The notes: generated by a model not told the origin, from the sequence alone. A stretch of 64,000 bases of DNA from Desulfobaccales bacterium (GCA_041648175.1 JBAZPO010000011.1:71263-135262); one strand, 5' to 3'; numbered from the stretch's first letter, positions 1-8,961 are shown. Translations and numbers: made by a program.

Positions 1-121
1 AGTTCTGAGTGGTGCCGTCTTCAAAGTTATCCACCTGCCCTAAGGTCACCCCCGAGGCCGGCGGCGCCTGAAATAAGATTATCAAAAGAATAGCCCACAG
101 CATCACACGTAAGGATCTCAT
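1..121 (-). CDS. Exported protein, N-terminal fragment (cut by window edge)
   Basis: The first 40 codons of a gene that runs off the left edge. The ATG at 121 has a purine-rich stretch (gaagggaagaaaa) just upstream. Residues 1-24 form a typical signal peptide: a basic start (MRSLR), a hydrophobic core (MLWAILLIILF) and a small-residue cleavage region (PPASG). The mature part opens with VTLGQVDNFEDGTTQN, which resembles the start of many secreted proteins carrying a DxFEDGTxxW-like opening, often found in PEP-CTERM genomes. The C-terminus is not visible, so neither sorting signal nor function can be assigned. The next gene on the same strand (464-1033) is a PEP-CTERM protein. Confidence 0.6.
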   Translation of the reverse strand, partial: MRSLRVMLWAILLIILFQAPPASGVTLGQVDNFEDGTTQN

Positions 122-463
122 GGTTTTCTTCCCTTCTCTGTATGACCGAAATCAAGCACCTGGCCAATGGACTGCCCCGAATTGCTGTCTGGAACTAATT
201 TTTTACCCTTTAACCTCCCAACAGACCTTGGGGCGGATTTCAAACCAGCACCCTAAACCATTTTTCCAAAATATATAGCTTTAAATTTTATTGTAAAGAT
301 TTATTAATAAAAGAAGTTTGACGCCAGGCTGATTATTGGCAGGACCAGGAGTTCGTAATAGGTTGGCAGGCAGATAATGACTGGCCGTTTATGACTATCT
401 ATATCTATACCGGCGAAGAGGAAGCGCCACTTCCCTGTGGCACCTTTTTGTCGAAGAGGACGG
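122..463. other. Intergenic region, no gene seen
   Basis: About 340 bp between two exported-protein genes on the minus strand. The middle (about 255-310) is AT-rich. A weak stem (GCCAC / GTGGC, about 434-450) lies just after the PEP-CTERM stop, but it has no clear run of T, so I do not call a terminator. Confidence 0.4.
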
Positions 464-1033
464 TTAGGCAGACCGCCGCCGCCAGGCGACGAGAGCGCCA
501 AGACCCGTCAGGACCAAGGGCAGGGTGGCCGGCACGGGAATGGCAGAAACCATGAAATAGGCCGCGCCAGGGCCTGCAATTTGATAGGGCTCGATGGTAA
601 GAGAATGATTTCCAGCCGCCAGGAAGAAAAAGCCGCGACTCAGATCGGGGTCCAATAATGCTACTACCGGATCGTCCGTTCCAGAGTCGTTCCCGGTATT
701 AGCCACTGCCGTAGTTCCTCCGATAAAGAGGCCAAAATCGAAAACGTTGAAGGCGTCACCCTCTAGGAAAGCATCTACGACAGTGAGGAAGGTCGGCGCC
801 AGCGAGCTAAAAGTCCAGGCCGGGGCGGGAGCATTTTGCGAGTTGCCGCTGATGCTCGGGATAACAAAATCCCCTAACGGATCATCGGGGAAAGCGCCCT
901 GCGCCTGAACTCCCACAGCCGTAAAACTAAATTCATACCACAAGGGATCATTTACGGTAATGGGGTCAGCTTGGGCCGCCGCCACAAATCCCATCACCAC
1001 CAGAAGCATGGAAATCAACGCAATCTTTTTCAT
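464..1033 (-). CDS. PEP-CTERM sorting domain protein
   Basis: A 189-residue exported protein. Residues 1-22 are a signal peptide (MKKIALISMLLVVMGFVAAA). The last 25 residues hold the tripartite PEP-CTERM signal: a VPxP-like motif (PVPATLP), a hydrophobic helix (LVLTGLGALVAW) and an RRR cluster. In the known family this signal is recognised by an exosortase and such proteins are often part of exopolysaccharide-associated surface layers. The middle is Gly/Asp/Phe-rich with no recognised enzyme motif. The ATG is preceded by AGGAGG at good spacing. No exosortase gene lies in the window. The precise role is unknown. Confidence 0.85.
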   Translation of the reverse strand: MKKIALISMLLVVMGFVAAAQADPITVNDPLWYEFSFTAVGVQAQGAFPDDPLGDFVIPSISGNSQNAPAPAWTFSSLAPTFLTVVDAFLEGDAFNVFDFGLFIGGTTAVANTGNDSGTDDPVVALLDPDLSRGFFFLAAGNHSLTIEPYQIAGPGAAYFMVSAIPVPATLPLVLTGLGALVAWRRRSA

Positions 1034-1443
1034 TCGTTCCTCCTGGTAAATTGTTGTCAGCCATTCTTTTCTCTGCCTCCACCCTGCCGCACCTGTTCAG
1101 TTCCGGATTACCCCCCTTTCGGTGATAGATGGGAACCTTGCAAGAGTTCCAGGGAATTATTATCTGGGTGCTTTCGTTCCTCCCTTGAACCCTTTTCAAG
1201 GTTAGGCGGACCAACCCGGCCTCCCCTTCCGATCTCTTTTGGATAGTATTAAATAATTTAGTTTTTAATTAATATATTTAATTTATCATATTTGTAAAGT
1301 ATTTTATATCTTCATTTATTTATTTAATTAATTTCTTCCCAGGGATCGTTGCCAGGATCAACAGAAGATGGTGCGAGCCTAAGATGATCGGCCGGAGAAA
1401 TGGACTTCGGCCGTCTATCAGATCGTGGTGGCGGGGGTTATCC
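1034..1443. other. Intergenic region with AT-rich block
   Basis: About 410 bp between feoB and the PEP-CTERM gene, both on the minus strand. It holds the leader of the PEP-CTERM gene and an extremely AT-rich block at about 1240-1345 with tracts of TTTAAT and ATTTATTT. No gene with a convincing start is seen. The AT block may be a promoter or curved-DNA segment; this is inference. Confidence 0.4.
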
Positions 1444-3366
1444 TTAAAACACCAGCGCCCCGAAGCCCCGGGTCAGCATCCCCAGGATCAGAGCCAGGAT
1501 GAGCGACAGGCCTGCGGCTGTGGCTGCGCCCTTCCAGCCCAGTTCCCGGCTCATGGCCGCGATGGTGGAGGCGCAGGGGACATAGAACAGCACAAAGATG
1601 GTGAAGGTGAGGAGTTGGGTCAGGGTCAGGACCGTGGTGATCTGGGGGGTGCCCAGGGCCTCGGTGAGCATCACCAGGGATAGCTCTTTGCGCATGATCC
1701 CGAAGATCAGCGTGGTACCCACCGCTGGGGGCAGGCCCAGAATATAGGTGAAAGGGCGGCAGAGGTCGTTGACGTAGACCTCCAGGTGATAAAATTGCAG
1801 GAGGCTCAGGACCAGACTCCCCACAATCAGGATGGGCCAGGCCACCACGATGAATTCCTTCAGGCTGTGCCAGGACTTGCGGGCCACATTCTTAACGGTG
1901 GGGAACCGGTACTCGGGTATCTCCATCAAAAGACCCGGGGAAACCTCGGGCAGAATCCAGGTGGAGACTTTTCCCAGCAGGGCAATGATCACCAGATTGA
2001 GAAAATAGACCCCCAAGGCCCAGAACGGCCCCAGGGCATAGGCCACCAGGGCGAAGATGATCACCGAACGGGCCGAACAGGGGACCAGCACCGCCAGCAT
2101 GGAGACCACCAGGCGGTCCCGGGGGCTCTCCAGGATGCGGGTGGCCATCACCGCGGGGACGCTGCAGCCATACCCCAGGATGAAAGGAATGATGGACTTG
2201 CCGTGGAGTCCCAAAAAATGCATGAGGTTATCCATCAGGAAGGCTACCCGGGGCAAATAGCCGCTATCCTCCAGCAGGGCCAACCCGATGAGGAACGGCA
2301 AGAGGTACGGCAGCACGATGGCCACCCCGCCGAAGATGCCCATGAGCAGGCCCTCAACGACGCTATAGGTCAGCGTGTTGACCCCCAGCCAAACTTTGCA
2401 CAATTCCTGGGCCGCGGTTAAATAGCCCAGAAAGAATCCTTCAACATGTTGCCCCACCTTGAAGACCACCATGAAGAAGCCGGCCAGGATCGCCACCAGG
2501 AGGACATAACCCCAGAACCTGTCGGTGGCAATCTTGTCCAGGCGCTCTCGCCAGCCGGCCTTTTCCGCCGGTTTGACCTTCGCCACCTGCTCGAAAAGGT
2601 TGACGCTCAGGGCATGGCGCTCTGAGGAGATGACGGTTTCCGGGGGTCGGCCGTGGGACTGGGCCAGGATTTTTTGGCTATTTTTTACCCAGTGGACCGC
2701 TTCTTGATCCCGGCGCCCGATTTCCTCGATGACATAGGGATCATCCTCCAGGGCCTTGACCAGCATGAAGCGCCAGGGCAACCTCATTTCTTGCGAAAAT
2801 TTGAAATCCAACTGAACCGCCAGGGAGTCGATCTCTTCTTCCACGTCGCGACTAAACTGGATCTGGGCGGGCAGCACCCCAGCCCGGCCCGCAATGACCG
2901 CGGCGTGCAATAGATCGGTGAGGCCCCGGCCCGCCGCGGCCACAGTGGTCACCACCGGCACCCCCAACAGCCCGGAGAGTTTGGCCGCGTCGATCACGAT
3001 GCCCTTGCGCGCGGCCTCATCCATCATATTCAGGGCCAGCACCAAGGGACGTTCCAGGCTCATCAGCTCTAAAGTGAGTTCCAGACTGCGACTCAAGAGC
3101 GACGCGTCGATCACGTTGATAATGACATCGGATTTGCCCGCCAGGAGATAGTTCCGGGATTCCCGTTCCGCGGGGTCGATGGAGGTAAGGGAATAGACCC
3201 CGGGCAGATCGACGCAGGTGAGCGCCTCCCCTTCGAACACCACCTGGCTGACGGTGTACTTCACCGTTGTGCCGGGAAAATTGGAAACCGCGGCCTTATA
3301 ACCGCTGAAGTAATTAAAAATGGTGCTCTTGCCGCAATTGGGTTGGCCGATGAGAGATATAATCAT
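1444..3366 (-). CDS. feoB: Ferrous iron transporter FeoB
   Basis: A 640-residue inner-membrane Fe2+ transporter. The cytoplasmic N-terminal G domain shows G1 (GQPNCGKS, 7-14), the switch Thr in PGTT (31-34), G3 DLPG (53-56) and G4 NMMD (113-116). A helical linker region follows to about 270, then a membrane part with two Gate (nucleoside-recognition) segments, including GYGCSVPAVMATRI and the final CASTIAAMSRELGW region. It is shorter than E. coli FeoB (773). No feoA lies next to it in the window. The start ATG is supported by the conserved G1 motif directly after it. The palindrome CGCCTAAGGCG upstream (about 3371-3381) could matter for regulation, but no Fur box was identified. Confidence 0.95.
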   Translation of the reverse strand: MIISLIGQPNCGKSTIFNYFSGYKAAVSNFPGTTVKYTVSQVVFEGEALTCVDLPGVYSLTSIDPAERESRNYLLAGKSDVIINVIDASLLSRSLELTLELMSLERPLVLALNMMDEAARKGIVIDAAKLSGLLGVPVVTTVAAAGRGLTDLLHAAVIAGRAGVLPAQIQFSRDVEEEIDSLAVQLDFKFSQEMRLPWRFMLVKALEDDPYVIEEIGRRDQEAVHWVKNSQKILAQSHGRPPETVISSERHALSVNLFEQVAKVKPAEKAGWRERLDKIATDRFWGYVLLVAILAGFFMVVFKVGQHVEGFFLGYLTAAQELCKVWLGVNTLTYSVVEGLLMGIFGGVAIVLPYLLPFLIGLALLEDSGYLPRVAFLMDNLMHFLGLHGKSIIPFILGYGCSVPAVMATRILESPRDRLVVSMLAVLVPCSARSVIIFALVAYALGPFWALGVYFLNLVIIALLGKVSTWILPEVSPGLLMEIPEYRFPTVKNVARKSWHSLKEFIVVAWPILIVGSLVLSLLQFYHLEVYVNDLCRPFTYILGLPPAVGTTLIFGIMRKELSLVMLTEALGTPQITTVLTLTQLLTFTIFVLFYVPCASTIAAMSRELGWKGAATAAGLSLILALILGMLTRGFGALVF

Positions 3367-3542
3367 GCGTAACGCCTAAGGCGACTCCTTGAACAAGAAT
3401 CGAAAGTCATGAACTTTTTTATTTATCATTACTGAGACTCAATTGCAATTTTATCATATCAATTTCGTCACCTGGACTTCAAACTCATCTACCGCTTAGC
3501 CTAAAGCAAAGCCGGGATGGCAGGTCCAGCCACCTTAATAGC

Positions 3543-3570
3543 TTGACACTTGGCCAGATTTTTATATATT
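3543..3570 (+). promoter_or_regulatory. Sigma70-type promoter for yceD-rpmF
   Basis: TTGACA (3543-3548), 16-bp spacer, TATATT (3565-3570). The match is close to consensus and points at the yceD-rpmF pair. The predicted transcript starts about 10 nt before the GTG at 3587 and about 25 nt before the ATG at 3602. Confidence 0.65.
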
Positions 3571-3586
3571 AATTTATTTTGGATGT

Positions 3587-4153
3587 GTGAATAAACTGCA
3601 TATGAACGCTATGAAATCCCGAAGCTTGCAAATAGGCCTCAAGGGCATCCCCGACATCGGCAAAGAGGTCGCCATCGACCTGGGACCGGAGTGGTTTGCC
3701 CGCTGGCGCGGCGAGGACCCCGGCCTGGAATTTGCCGACGCCCATATCACCGGTACGGTGAGCCTCTCGAAACACGGTAATGATGTTCTGGTGCGCGGGC
3801 AGCTTGAAGGCACCCTGGACCTGGCCTGCAGCCGCTGTCTTGCGCCCTTTAGCCATCCGGTGGCCGCCGAGTTCGACCTCCTCTTGGCGCCATCCCCCGA
3901 AACCGCGGCCGCGGCAGACGAGGAATTGAGCCCCGCCGACCTGGACATGGACTATTATACCGGAGAAGTGGTGGACCTGGAAAGCATTCTGAGAGAACAG
4001 ATTATTCTCATGATCCCCTTCAAGCCCCTGTGTGACGAAGTCTGTAAAGGCTTGTGCCCTCAGTGCGGGGCCAACCTCAACCGCGAAAGCTGCCACTGCC
4101 GGCCTGAAGCCGTTAATTCCCCCTTTGCCGACCTGGCAAAGTTGAAAATTTAA
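3587..4153 (+). CDS. yceD: DUF177 / YceD family protein
   Basis: A 188-residue YceD (DUF177) protein, a family almost always encoded directly upstream of rpmF and linked in plants and bacteria to 23S rRNA/large-subunit maturation. The conserved signature is visible: CSRCLAPF (about 84-91) and, near the C-terminus, PLCDEVCKGLCPQCGANLN, whose cysteines suggest a metal site. The longest frame starts at GTG 3587; ATG codons at 3602 and 3611 are alternatives, and none has a good Shine-Dalgarno site. rpmF follows after 11 bp, so the two are certainly co-transcribed. Confidence 0.88.
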   Translation: MNKLHMNAMKSRSLQIGLKGIPDIGKEVAIDLGPEWFARWRGEDPGLEFADAHITGTVSLSKHGNDVLVRGQLEGTLDLACSRCLAPFSHPVAAEFDLLLAPSPETAAAADEELSPADLDMDYYTGEVVDLESILREQIILMIPFKPLCDEVCKGLCPQCGANLNRESCHCRPEAVNSPFADLAKLKI

Positions 4154-4164
4154 GGAGAACGCCC

Positions 4165-4347
4165 GTGCCTTTACCAAAAAGAAGAACATCCGTATCCAAG
4201 AAGAATAGCCGCCGCTCCCATGACCACCTGACGCCGCCGCAGTTGTCCACCTGCCCCAAGTGCAATGAGCCCCGGCTGCCCCACCATGCCTGCCCCAGTT
4301 GTGGCTTTTACAAGGGCCGGCTCGTGATCCCGAAAGCGGCGGAGTAG
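4165..4347 (+). CDS. rpmF: 50S ribosomal protein L32
   Basis: A 60-residue ribosomal protein bL32. The N-terminus PLPKRRTSVSKKNSRRSHDH matches the family pattern (A/P)VPKRRxSxxRxxxRRxH. Two CxxC pairs (CPKC and CPSC) form the zinc-binding form of L32. The gene starts with GTG preceded by AAGGAG. It sits after yceD, as in most bacteria; the usual next genes plsX and fabH are absent here, and an acyl-CoA dehydrogenase follows instead. Confidence 0.95.
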   Translation: MPLPKRRTSVSKKNSRRSHDHLTPPQLSTCPKCNEPRLPHHACPSCGFYKGRLVIPKAAE

Positions 4348-4353
4348 GTCACC

Positions 4354-5511
4354 ATGGATTATCTGCTCAGCGAAGAGCAGCAGATGCTCCAGGATTTGGC
4401 CCGCCAGATCTCTTATGAACGCATCAAGCCGATCCGGGCCCAACTGGACGAAGAAGAGACCTTTCCCTGGGACATTATGGCCGACCTGGCCCAGGCCGAC
4501 CTGTGCGGCACCATCATTCCCGAAGAGTATGGTGGGCTGGGGTTGGGATGCATGGAGAACTGCCTGGTTTTAGAGGCCCTGGCCGAGGGCTGTGTCGGGG
4601 TGGCCACCACGTATGCCGCGAGCTTTCTGGGGGCATATCCCCTCCTGCTCTATGGCACCGAGGCCCAGAAGCACCGGTATCTGCCGGCCATGGCCCGGGG
4701 TGAGTCCCTGGCCGCGTTTGCCCTGACCGAACCCCAAGCGGGCTCAGATGCCGGGGCTATTGCCACCACCGCAGTAAAAGACGGCGATTTTTTCGTCTTA
4801 AACGGCACCAAGCAGTGGATCACCAACGCCGGGGAAGCCGAATTCAACACCATCATCGCCCTCACCGACCGGTCCAAAGGGGCCCGGGGCGCTTCGGCCT
4901 TCCTGGTGGAGAAAAATGACCCGGGCATCTCTTTCGGCAAGAAAGAGAAGAAGATGGGCATCCGGGCATCCGTCACCCGGGAGATCATCCTGGAGGACTG
5001 CCGCATCCCCGCGGACCGGCTCCTGGGCAAACCCGGCCTGGGCTTCATCATCACCATGAAGACCCTGGACCTGGCCCGCCCCGGCGCGGGCGCCCTGGCC
5101 GTGGGCCTGGCCCAAAGCGCCCTGGATGAAGCCGCCAGCTTTGCCAAGGAGCGCCACCAGTTCGGCGCCCCCATCTTTTCCTTCCAGGCGGTGCAACACC
5201 TCCTGGCCGACATGGCCACCCAGATCGAAGCGGCCCGAGCCCTGACATACGCCGTAGCCCGGCACATCGATTCCAAACCCAAAGATTACTCCAAGCACGG
5301 CGCCATGGCTAAACTCTTCGCCACGGATATGGCCATGAAAGCCACCGTGGACGCGGTCCAGGTCATGGGCGGCCACGGCTACATGCGGGAGTATCCCGTG
5401 GAAAAGATGATGCGGGACGCCAAGATCCTCCAGATCTACGAGGGCACCAACCAGATCATGAGGAACGTCATCGGGTTGGCGTTGAATAAGGAATATTCGA
5501 GGAAGAAATAG
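4354..5511 (+). CDS. Acyl-CoA dehydrogenase
   Basis: A 385-residue FAD enzyme that oxidises an acyl-CoA to a 2-enoyl-CoA and passes electrons to electron-transfer flavoprotein. Visible signatures: FALTEPQAGSDAGA (FAD/substrate region), the QWITNAGEA segment, RxxFGAPIFSFQAVQ, and the C-terminal QVMGGHGYMREYPVEKMMRDAKILQIYEGTNQIMR with the catalytic Glu in YEGT. Length is typical for short-chain acyl-CoA dehydrogenases. It starts 6 bp after rpmF and is followed by etfB and etfA, its likely electron acceptors. Substrate chain length cannot be read from the sequence; in this lineage either fatty-acid or benzoate/amino-acid catabolism is possible. Confidence 0.93.
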   Translation: MDYLLSEEQQMLQDLARQISYERIKPIRAQLDEEETFPWDIMADLAQADLCGTIIPEEYGGLGLGCMENCLVLEALAEGCVGVATTYAASFLGAYPLLLYGTEAQKHRYLPAMARGESLAAFALTEPQAGSDAGAIATTAVKDGDFFVLNGTKQWITNAGEAEFNTIIALTDRSKGARGASAFLVEKNDPGISFGKKEKKMGIRASVTREIILEDCRIPADRLLGKPGLGFIITMKTLDLARPGAGALAVGLAQSALDEAASFAKERHQFGAPIFSFQAVQHLLADMATQIEAARALTYAVARHIDSKPKDYSKHGAMAKLFATDMAMKATVDAVQVMGGHGYMREYPVEKMMRDAKILQIYEGTNQIMRNVIGLALNKEYSRKK

Positions 5512-5520
5512 CCGGAGAAG

Positions 5521-5765
5521 AGTGGCCAGTGGTCAGTGATCAGTGGCCAGTGTAAGTCTCCATTTACTGGCTGTTTGCACCTGTCGTTGGCCCTAAGTCA
5601 CTGGGCTCCCAGCGAGAAAATTGGTTTACCAGTTTCACCCAGGCAATGATCAAGACCGAGGGGAATCTAAAACCTCCCAAGCGTAAATTAGAAATCAGAT
5701 GCAGGGTGGGCACGGTCCACCATTTCCTTTTCTTTCTGACCACTGGCCACTGACCACTGACCACT
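5521..5765. repeat. Unit bracketed by inverted short tandem repeats
   Basis: The left arm (5521-5552) is built of AGTGGCCAGTGGTCAGTGATC-like units; the right arm (5736-5765) is the inverted form GACCACTGGCCACTGACC. The roughly 180-bp interior has no gene. The right arm runs directly into the etfB start codon. Related arrays occur at 14597, 16718, 17286 and 26659. Confidence 0.7.
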
Positions 5766-6551
5766 ATGAATATCATCGTCTGTATAAAGCAAGTACCCGA
5801 CACCCAGGAAGTGCGCCTGGACCCCGTGACCCACACCCTGAAACGGGAGGGCATCGCGGCCATCATCAACCCCTTTGACCTCTATGCCCTGGAAGAGGGG
5901 TTAAGGGTCAAAGATGCCCAGGGGGGCACGGTGACGGTCATCACCATGGGTCCGCCCCAGGCCGAGGCCGCGCTGCGGGAGGCGTTGGGTTATGGCGCCG
6001 ACGCCGCGGTGCTTTTGAGCGACAGGGCCTTTGCCGGGGCCGATACCTGGGCCACGGCGCTCACGTTGGCCAAGGCGGTGGACAAGCTGGGTGGCGCTGA
6101 CCTGATTTTTTGCGGCAAACAGGCTATTGACGGGGACACTGCCCAGGTAGGTCCCATGCTGGCCACCATCCTGGATATTCCTTACGTCGCCTGGGCCCGG
6201 AAATTGACTTTCACCGACGGAAATCTCACGGTGGAACGCCTCCTGGACCACGGCTATGACGCGGTGGCAGCCGATCTCCCGGCCCTGATCACCGTGGTCA
6301 AGGAGATCAACGAACCCCGAGTGCCATCCTTCAAAGCCAAACTCAAGGCTAAAAAAGCAGCCATCCCAGTTTGGGGTATCAACGATCTTGGCCTGGAAGC
6401 CGGTGAGATCGGTCTGAGCGGCTCCTTCACCCAAGTGGTGAAGGTCTTTCCGCCGCCCTCCCGGGGCACCCCGGAGATCTGGACCGGGGCGGCTGAGGAA
6501 CTGGCGGACCGGTTGTGGCAGCGGCTGAAGGCGCAGGGCAAAGCTTTATAA
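5766..6551 (+). CDS. etfB: Electron transfer flavoprotein beta subunit
   Basis: A 261-residue EtfB, the partner of EtfA (7533-8726); the heterodimer carries electrons from acyl-CoA dehydrogenase. Recognisable family parts are MNIIVCIKQVPDT at the start, NPFDLYALEEGLR, the FCGKQAIDGDTAQVGPMLA segment that binds the nucleotide, and PRVPSFKAKLKAKK near the C-terminus. No Shine-Dalgarno site precedes the ATG, because the inverted repeat described at 5521-5765 ends one base before it. The gene is separated from etfA by a membrane methyltransferase-like gene, an unusual split of the etfBA pair. Confidence 0.94.
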   Translation: MNIIVCIKQVPDTQEVRLDPVTHTLKREGIAAIINPFDLYALEEGLRVKDAQGGTVTVITMGPPQAEAALREALGYGADAAVLLSDRAFAGADTWATALTLAKAVDKLGGADLIFCGKQAIDGDTAQVGPMLATILDIPYVAWARKLTFTDGNLTVERLLDHGYDAVAADLPALITVVKEINEPRVPSFKAKLKAKKAAIPVWGINDLGLEAGEIGLSGSFTQVVKVFPPPSRGTPEIWTGAAEELADRLWQRLKAQGKAL

Positions 6552-6575
6552 TTTTCATCCGGAAACTCCCTATAA

Positions 6576-6727
6576 CTCCCCCCTTTGGAAAAGGGGGGCT
6601 GGGGGGGATTTTGTTGGCCCTGATAAATCCCCCTAAATCCCCCTTTTACAAAGGGGGACTTTATGAACCGCTTCCAGCCTGCGCATTCCCGGATGAACAC
6701 TAATTTAGGACATTGGCGGCCACGGGC
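6576..6727. repeat. C/G-tract palindromes and GCGGCC repeat
   Basis: 6576-6660 contains two stems of the CCCCCTTTxxxxAAGGGGG type with an inner TCCCCCTAAATCCCCC segment, related to the copies at 31306 and 51388. 6703-6727 holds GGCGGCCACGGGCCGCCCTA, a half of the REP doublets found near the RAYT pseudogene (17970, 18570). Confidence 0.7.
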
Positions 6728-6750
6728 CGCCCTATGACAGTGGTCCAGGG

Positions 6751-7491
6751 ATGGCCTTACAAGAAGAATTTGAAAAAACCGGGGAATACTTCTTCAGATG
6801 GAGAAGCTATCTACCGTTAATCATGGCCGTTTTTTTTATCCTGGCCCTGGCCGGTTATCGCACCCCCTTTGAAAACCCTGGCCTAAACCTGGCCTGGGAT
6901 AGTTTCTGTCTGGCAGTGGCGCTTTTAGGCGAGGGCATTCGGTTCTTTACGGTGGGATATGTCCCCCGGGGCACTTCAGGCCGCAATACTAAAGGGCAAG
7001 TGGCCGAAACGCTGAACACCACGGGCATGTATGCGGTGGTGCGGAACCCCCTTTATTTGGGCAATTTTATCATCTGGTTCGGATTGTCCCTGTTTATGAA
7101 GTTGTGGTGGTTCACGGCGCTGATCAGCTTATTTTTCCTGGTATTTTACGAACGGATCATCTTTACGGAAGAACGCTTTTTGCGGGAAAAATTTGGGGAC
7201 GAATTTTTGCAGTGGGCCGAGAAGACCCCGGTCATTATTCCCAATTTCAAGAATTGGCGGCCGCCGTCCCTGCCCTTTTCGTGGAAATCGGCCATCGTCC
7301 GGGAATACGGCTCCTTTTACGCCGTCATAGCCACCTTTACGGTGTTGGAACTGCTAGGCGGGTTGTTTGGTTACGGCAGATTTTCCATAGATGCCATCTG
7401 GATAAAGGTTTTTATAAGCAGTACGATTTTTTATCTTACGGTAAGATTTCTGAAGAAAAAAACCAAAGTGTTTGCCACGACGGGCAGGTAA
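6751..7491 (+). CDS. Membrane methyltransferase of the isoprenylcysteine/PEMT family
   Basis: A 246-residue integral membrane protein with about five hydrophobic segments. The core GMYAVVRNPLYLGNFIIWFG and the downstream YERIIFTEERFLREKFGDEF match the C-terminal S-adenosylmethionine-binding part of isoprenylcysteine carboxyl methyltransferase / phospholipid methyltransferase-like proteins (RxPxY...EE motif). A further pair of hydrophobic segments at about 188-205 and 212-235 extends the C-terminus. The bacterial substrate is not known and I do not assign one. It sits between etfB and etfA, so it may share their transcript. Confidence 0.75.
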   Translation: MALQEEFEKTGEYFFRWRSYLPLIMAVFFILALAGYRTPFENPGLNLAWDSFCLAVALLGEGIRFFTVGYVPRGTSGRNTKGQVAETLNTTGMYAVVRNPLYLGNFIIWFGLSLFMKLWWFTALISLFFLVFYERIIFTEERFLREKFGDEFLQWAEKTPVIIPNFKNWRPPSLPFSWKSAIVREYGSFYAVIATFTVLELLGGLFGYGRFSIDAIWIKVFISSTIFYLTVRFLKKKTKVFATTGR

Positions 7492-7532
7492 CTTGAGTCC
7501 GGGAGTCTTTGCTGATTGCTGACTGCTAAAAC

Positions 7533-8726
7533 ATGAGCTTAATCCTTTACTCCGAAAAATGTATCGCCTGCGGCAACTGCATCGAAGCCTGCCCCTTCGG
7601 GGTCTTACGGCTGGAAGGCGACACCCTCATCATTGGCGAGGGCTGCACCCTGTGCGGCGCCTGTGTCGAGGTCTGCGAGGTAGAAGCCCTGGCCCTGCCC
7701 GAGACCGAGGGTGAATCAATCCGGCCCGCGGTGCCGCCTGACGGCATTTGGGTCTTTGCGGAACAACGGGCCGGCGCCCTGGCCCCGGTGACTGCTGAAC
7801 TCCTGGGAGAAGCCCGGCGGCTGGCCGAACCTTTGGGCGTTAAGGTGGCCGCGGTCCTCTTGGGACATCAGGTTGCCGACCTGGGCGAGAATCTGCTCGC
7901 GGCCGGGGCGGATAAGGTCTACGTAGCAGAGCACCCGCGGCTCCAAGATTTCCTGGAAGAGACCTATGCCGCGGCCTTGACTGAACTAGCCCGGAAATTT
8001 AAACCAGAGATTATCCTGGCTGGCGCCACCTATCTAGGGCGGGCCTTTATCCCCCAGGTGGCCGCAAGCCTAAAGACCGGCCTCACCGCGGATTGCACCG
8101 CCTTTGCCATCGACCCGGAAAAACGTTTGCTGCTTCAGACCCGCCCGGCCTTCGGCGGCAATATCATGGCCACCATCATCACTCCCAGGACGTTTCCCCA
8201 AATGGCCACGGCTCGGCCAGGGGTTTTCAAGCCGGTCACGCCCTCAGCCAACCCTGCCGGGGAAGTGATCCGGGTGGAGTTGGCCACCATGGACGCCCCG
8301 CGCCGCAGCCGTTTTGTGGCGACGGTGGCGGAAATCAAGGAGCGCATCCCGCTTTCTGTCGCCGAGGTCATCGTGGCCGGGGGCCGCGGCCTGAAAGACG
8401 GCAAGAATTTCAAGCTCCTGGAGGAGCTCGCGGACTTGCTGGGTGGGGCGGTGGGCGCCACCCGGGGCGCGGTGGATGCCGGCTGGATTCCTTATGCCCA
8501 CCAGATCGGCCAGACCGGCAAGACCGTCTCCCCCAAACTATACTTTGCCATAGGCTTGAGCGGCGCCAGCCAGCATGTGGTGGGGATGCAATCCGCCGAC
8601 GTCATTGTGGCTATCAACAAAGACCCCCAGGCGCCCATTTTTCAAGTCGCCGATGTGGGCCTGGTTGGGGACCTGTTTGAGATTGTCCCGGCCCTGATCC
8701 AAGCGATCAAGAAAGATCGGGGCTGA
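7533..8726 (+). CDS. etfA: Electron transfer flavoprotein alpha subunit with N-terminal ferredoxin
   Basis: A 397-residue EtfA. Residues 1-60 are a two-cluster ferredoxin module: C10/C13/C16/C20 (CIACGNCIEAC) and C38/C41/C44/C48 (CTLCGACVEVC). The rest is a standard EtfA: the N-terminal alpha/beta domain with IWVFAEQRAG, and the C-terminal FAD domain with GRGLKDGKNFKLLEELADLLGGAVGATR, GQTGKTVSPKLYFAIGLSGASQH and VAINKDPQAPIF. The ferredoxin extension is known in anaerobes and suggests electron exchange with ferredoxin or a membrane Fe-S oxidoreductase. The upstream leader ends in a TGATTGCTGACTGCT repeat, and no clear Shine-Dalgarno site is seen. Confidence 0.95.
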   Translation: MSLILYSEKCIACGNCIEACPFGVLRLEGDTLIIGEGCTLCGACVEVCEVEALALPETEGESIRPAVPPDGIWVFAEQRAGALAPVTAELLGEARRLAEPLGVKVAAVLLGHQVADLGENLLAAGADKVYVAEHPRLQDFLEETYAAALTELARKFKPEIILAGATYLGRAFIPQVAASLKTGLTADCTAFAIDPEKRLLLQTRPAFGGNIMATIITPRTFPQMATARPGVFKPVTPSANPAGEVIRVELATMDAPRRSRFVATVAEIKERIPLSVAEVIVAGGRGLKDGKNFKLLEELADLLGGAVGATRGAVDAGWIPYAHQIGQTGKTVSPKLYFAIGLSGASQHVVGMQSADVIVAINKDPQAPIFQVADVGLVGDLFEIVPALIQAIKKDRG

Positions 8727-8961
8727 GATAATTCTAAAGGGGGGATGCGCTTCGCTTTCCCACCCTACGTGTTACTCTTAAATAGGTGATGACCCGGATC
8801 GGAAATGCATTTAGTGAAAAAAAGTATAAGAAACCCCTTTCAATTTCGGCAAATTCGATTTATGTAATTAACGCAGCAGACTCATGAGTTCAGAGGCTGG
8901 GGGAGTGTCGTGCGCCAAGCCTAAAATGGCGGCAAACGCAAGTGCCCGACCAGACGATAAT

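Noticed and set aside
1130..1160. Sigma54-like site upstream of the PEP-CTERM gene (TGGAACTCTTGCAA on the minus strand)
   Set aside because: The distance between the GG and GC elements is two bases too short for sigma54.
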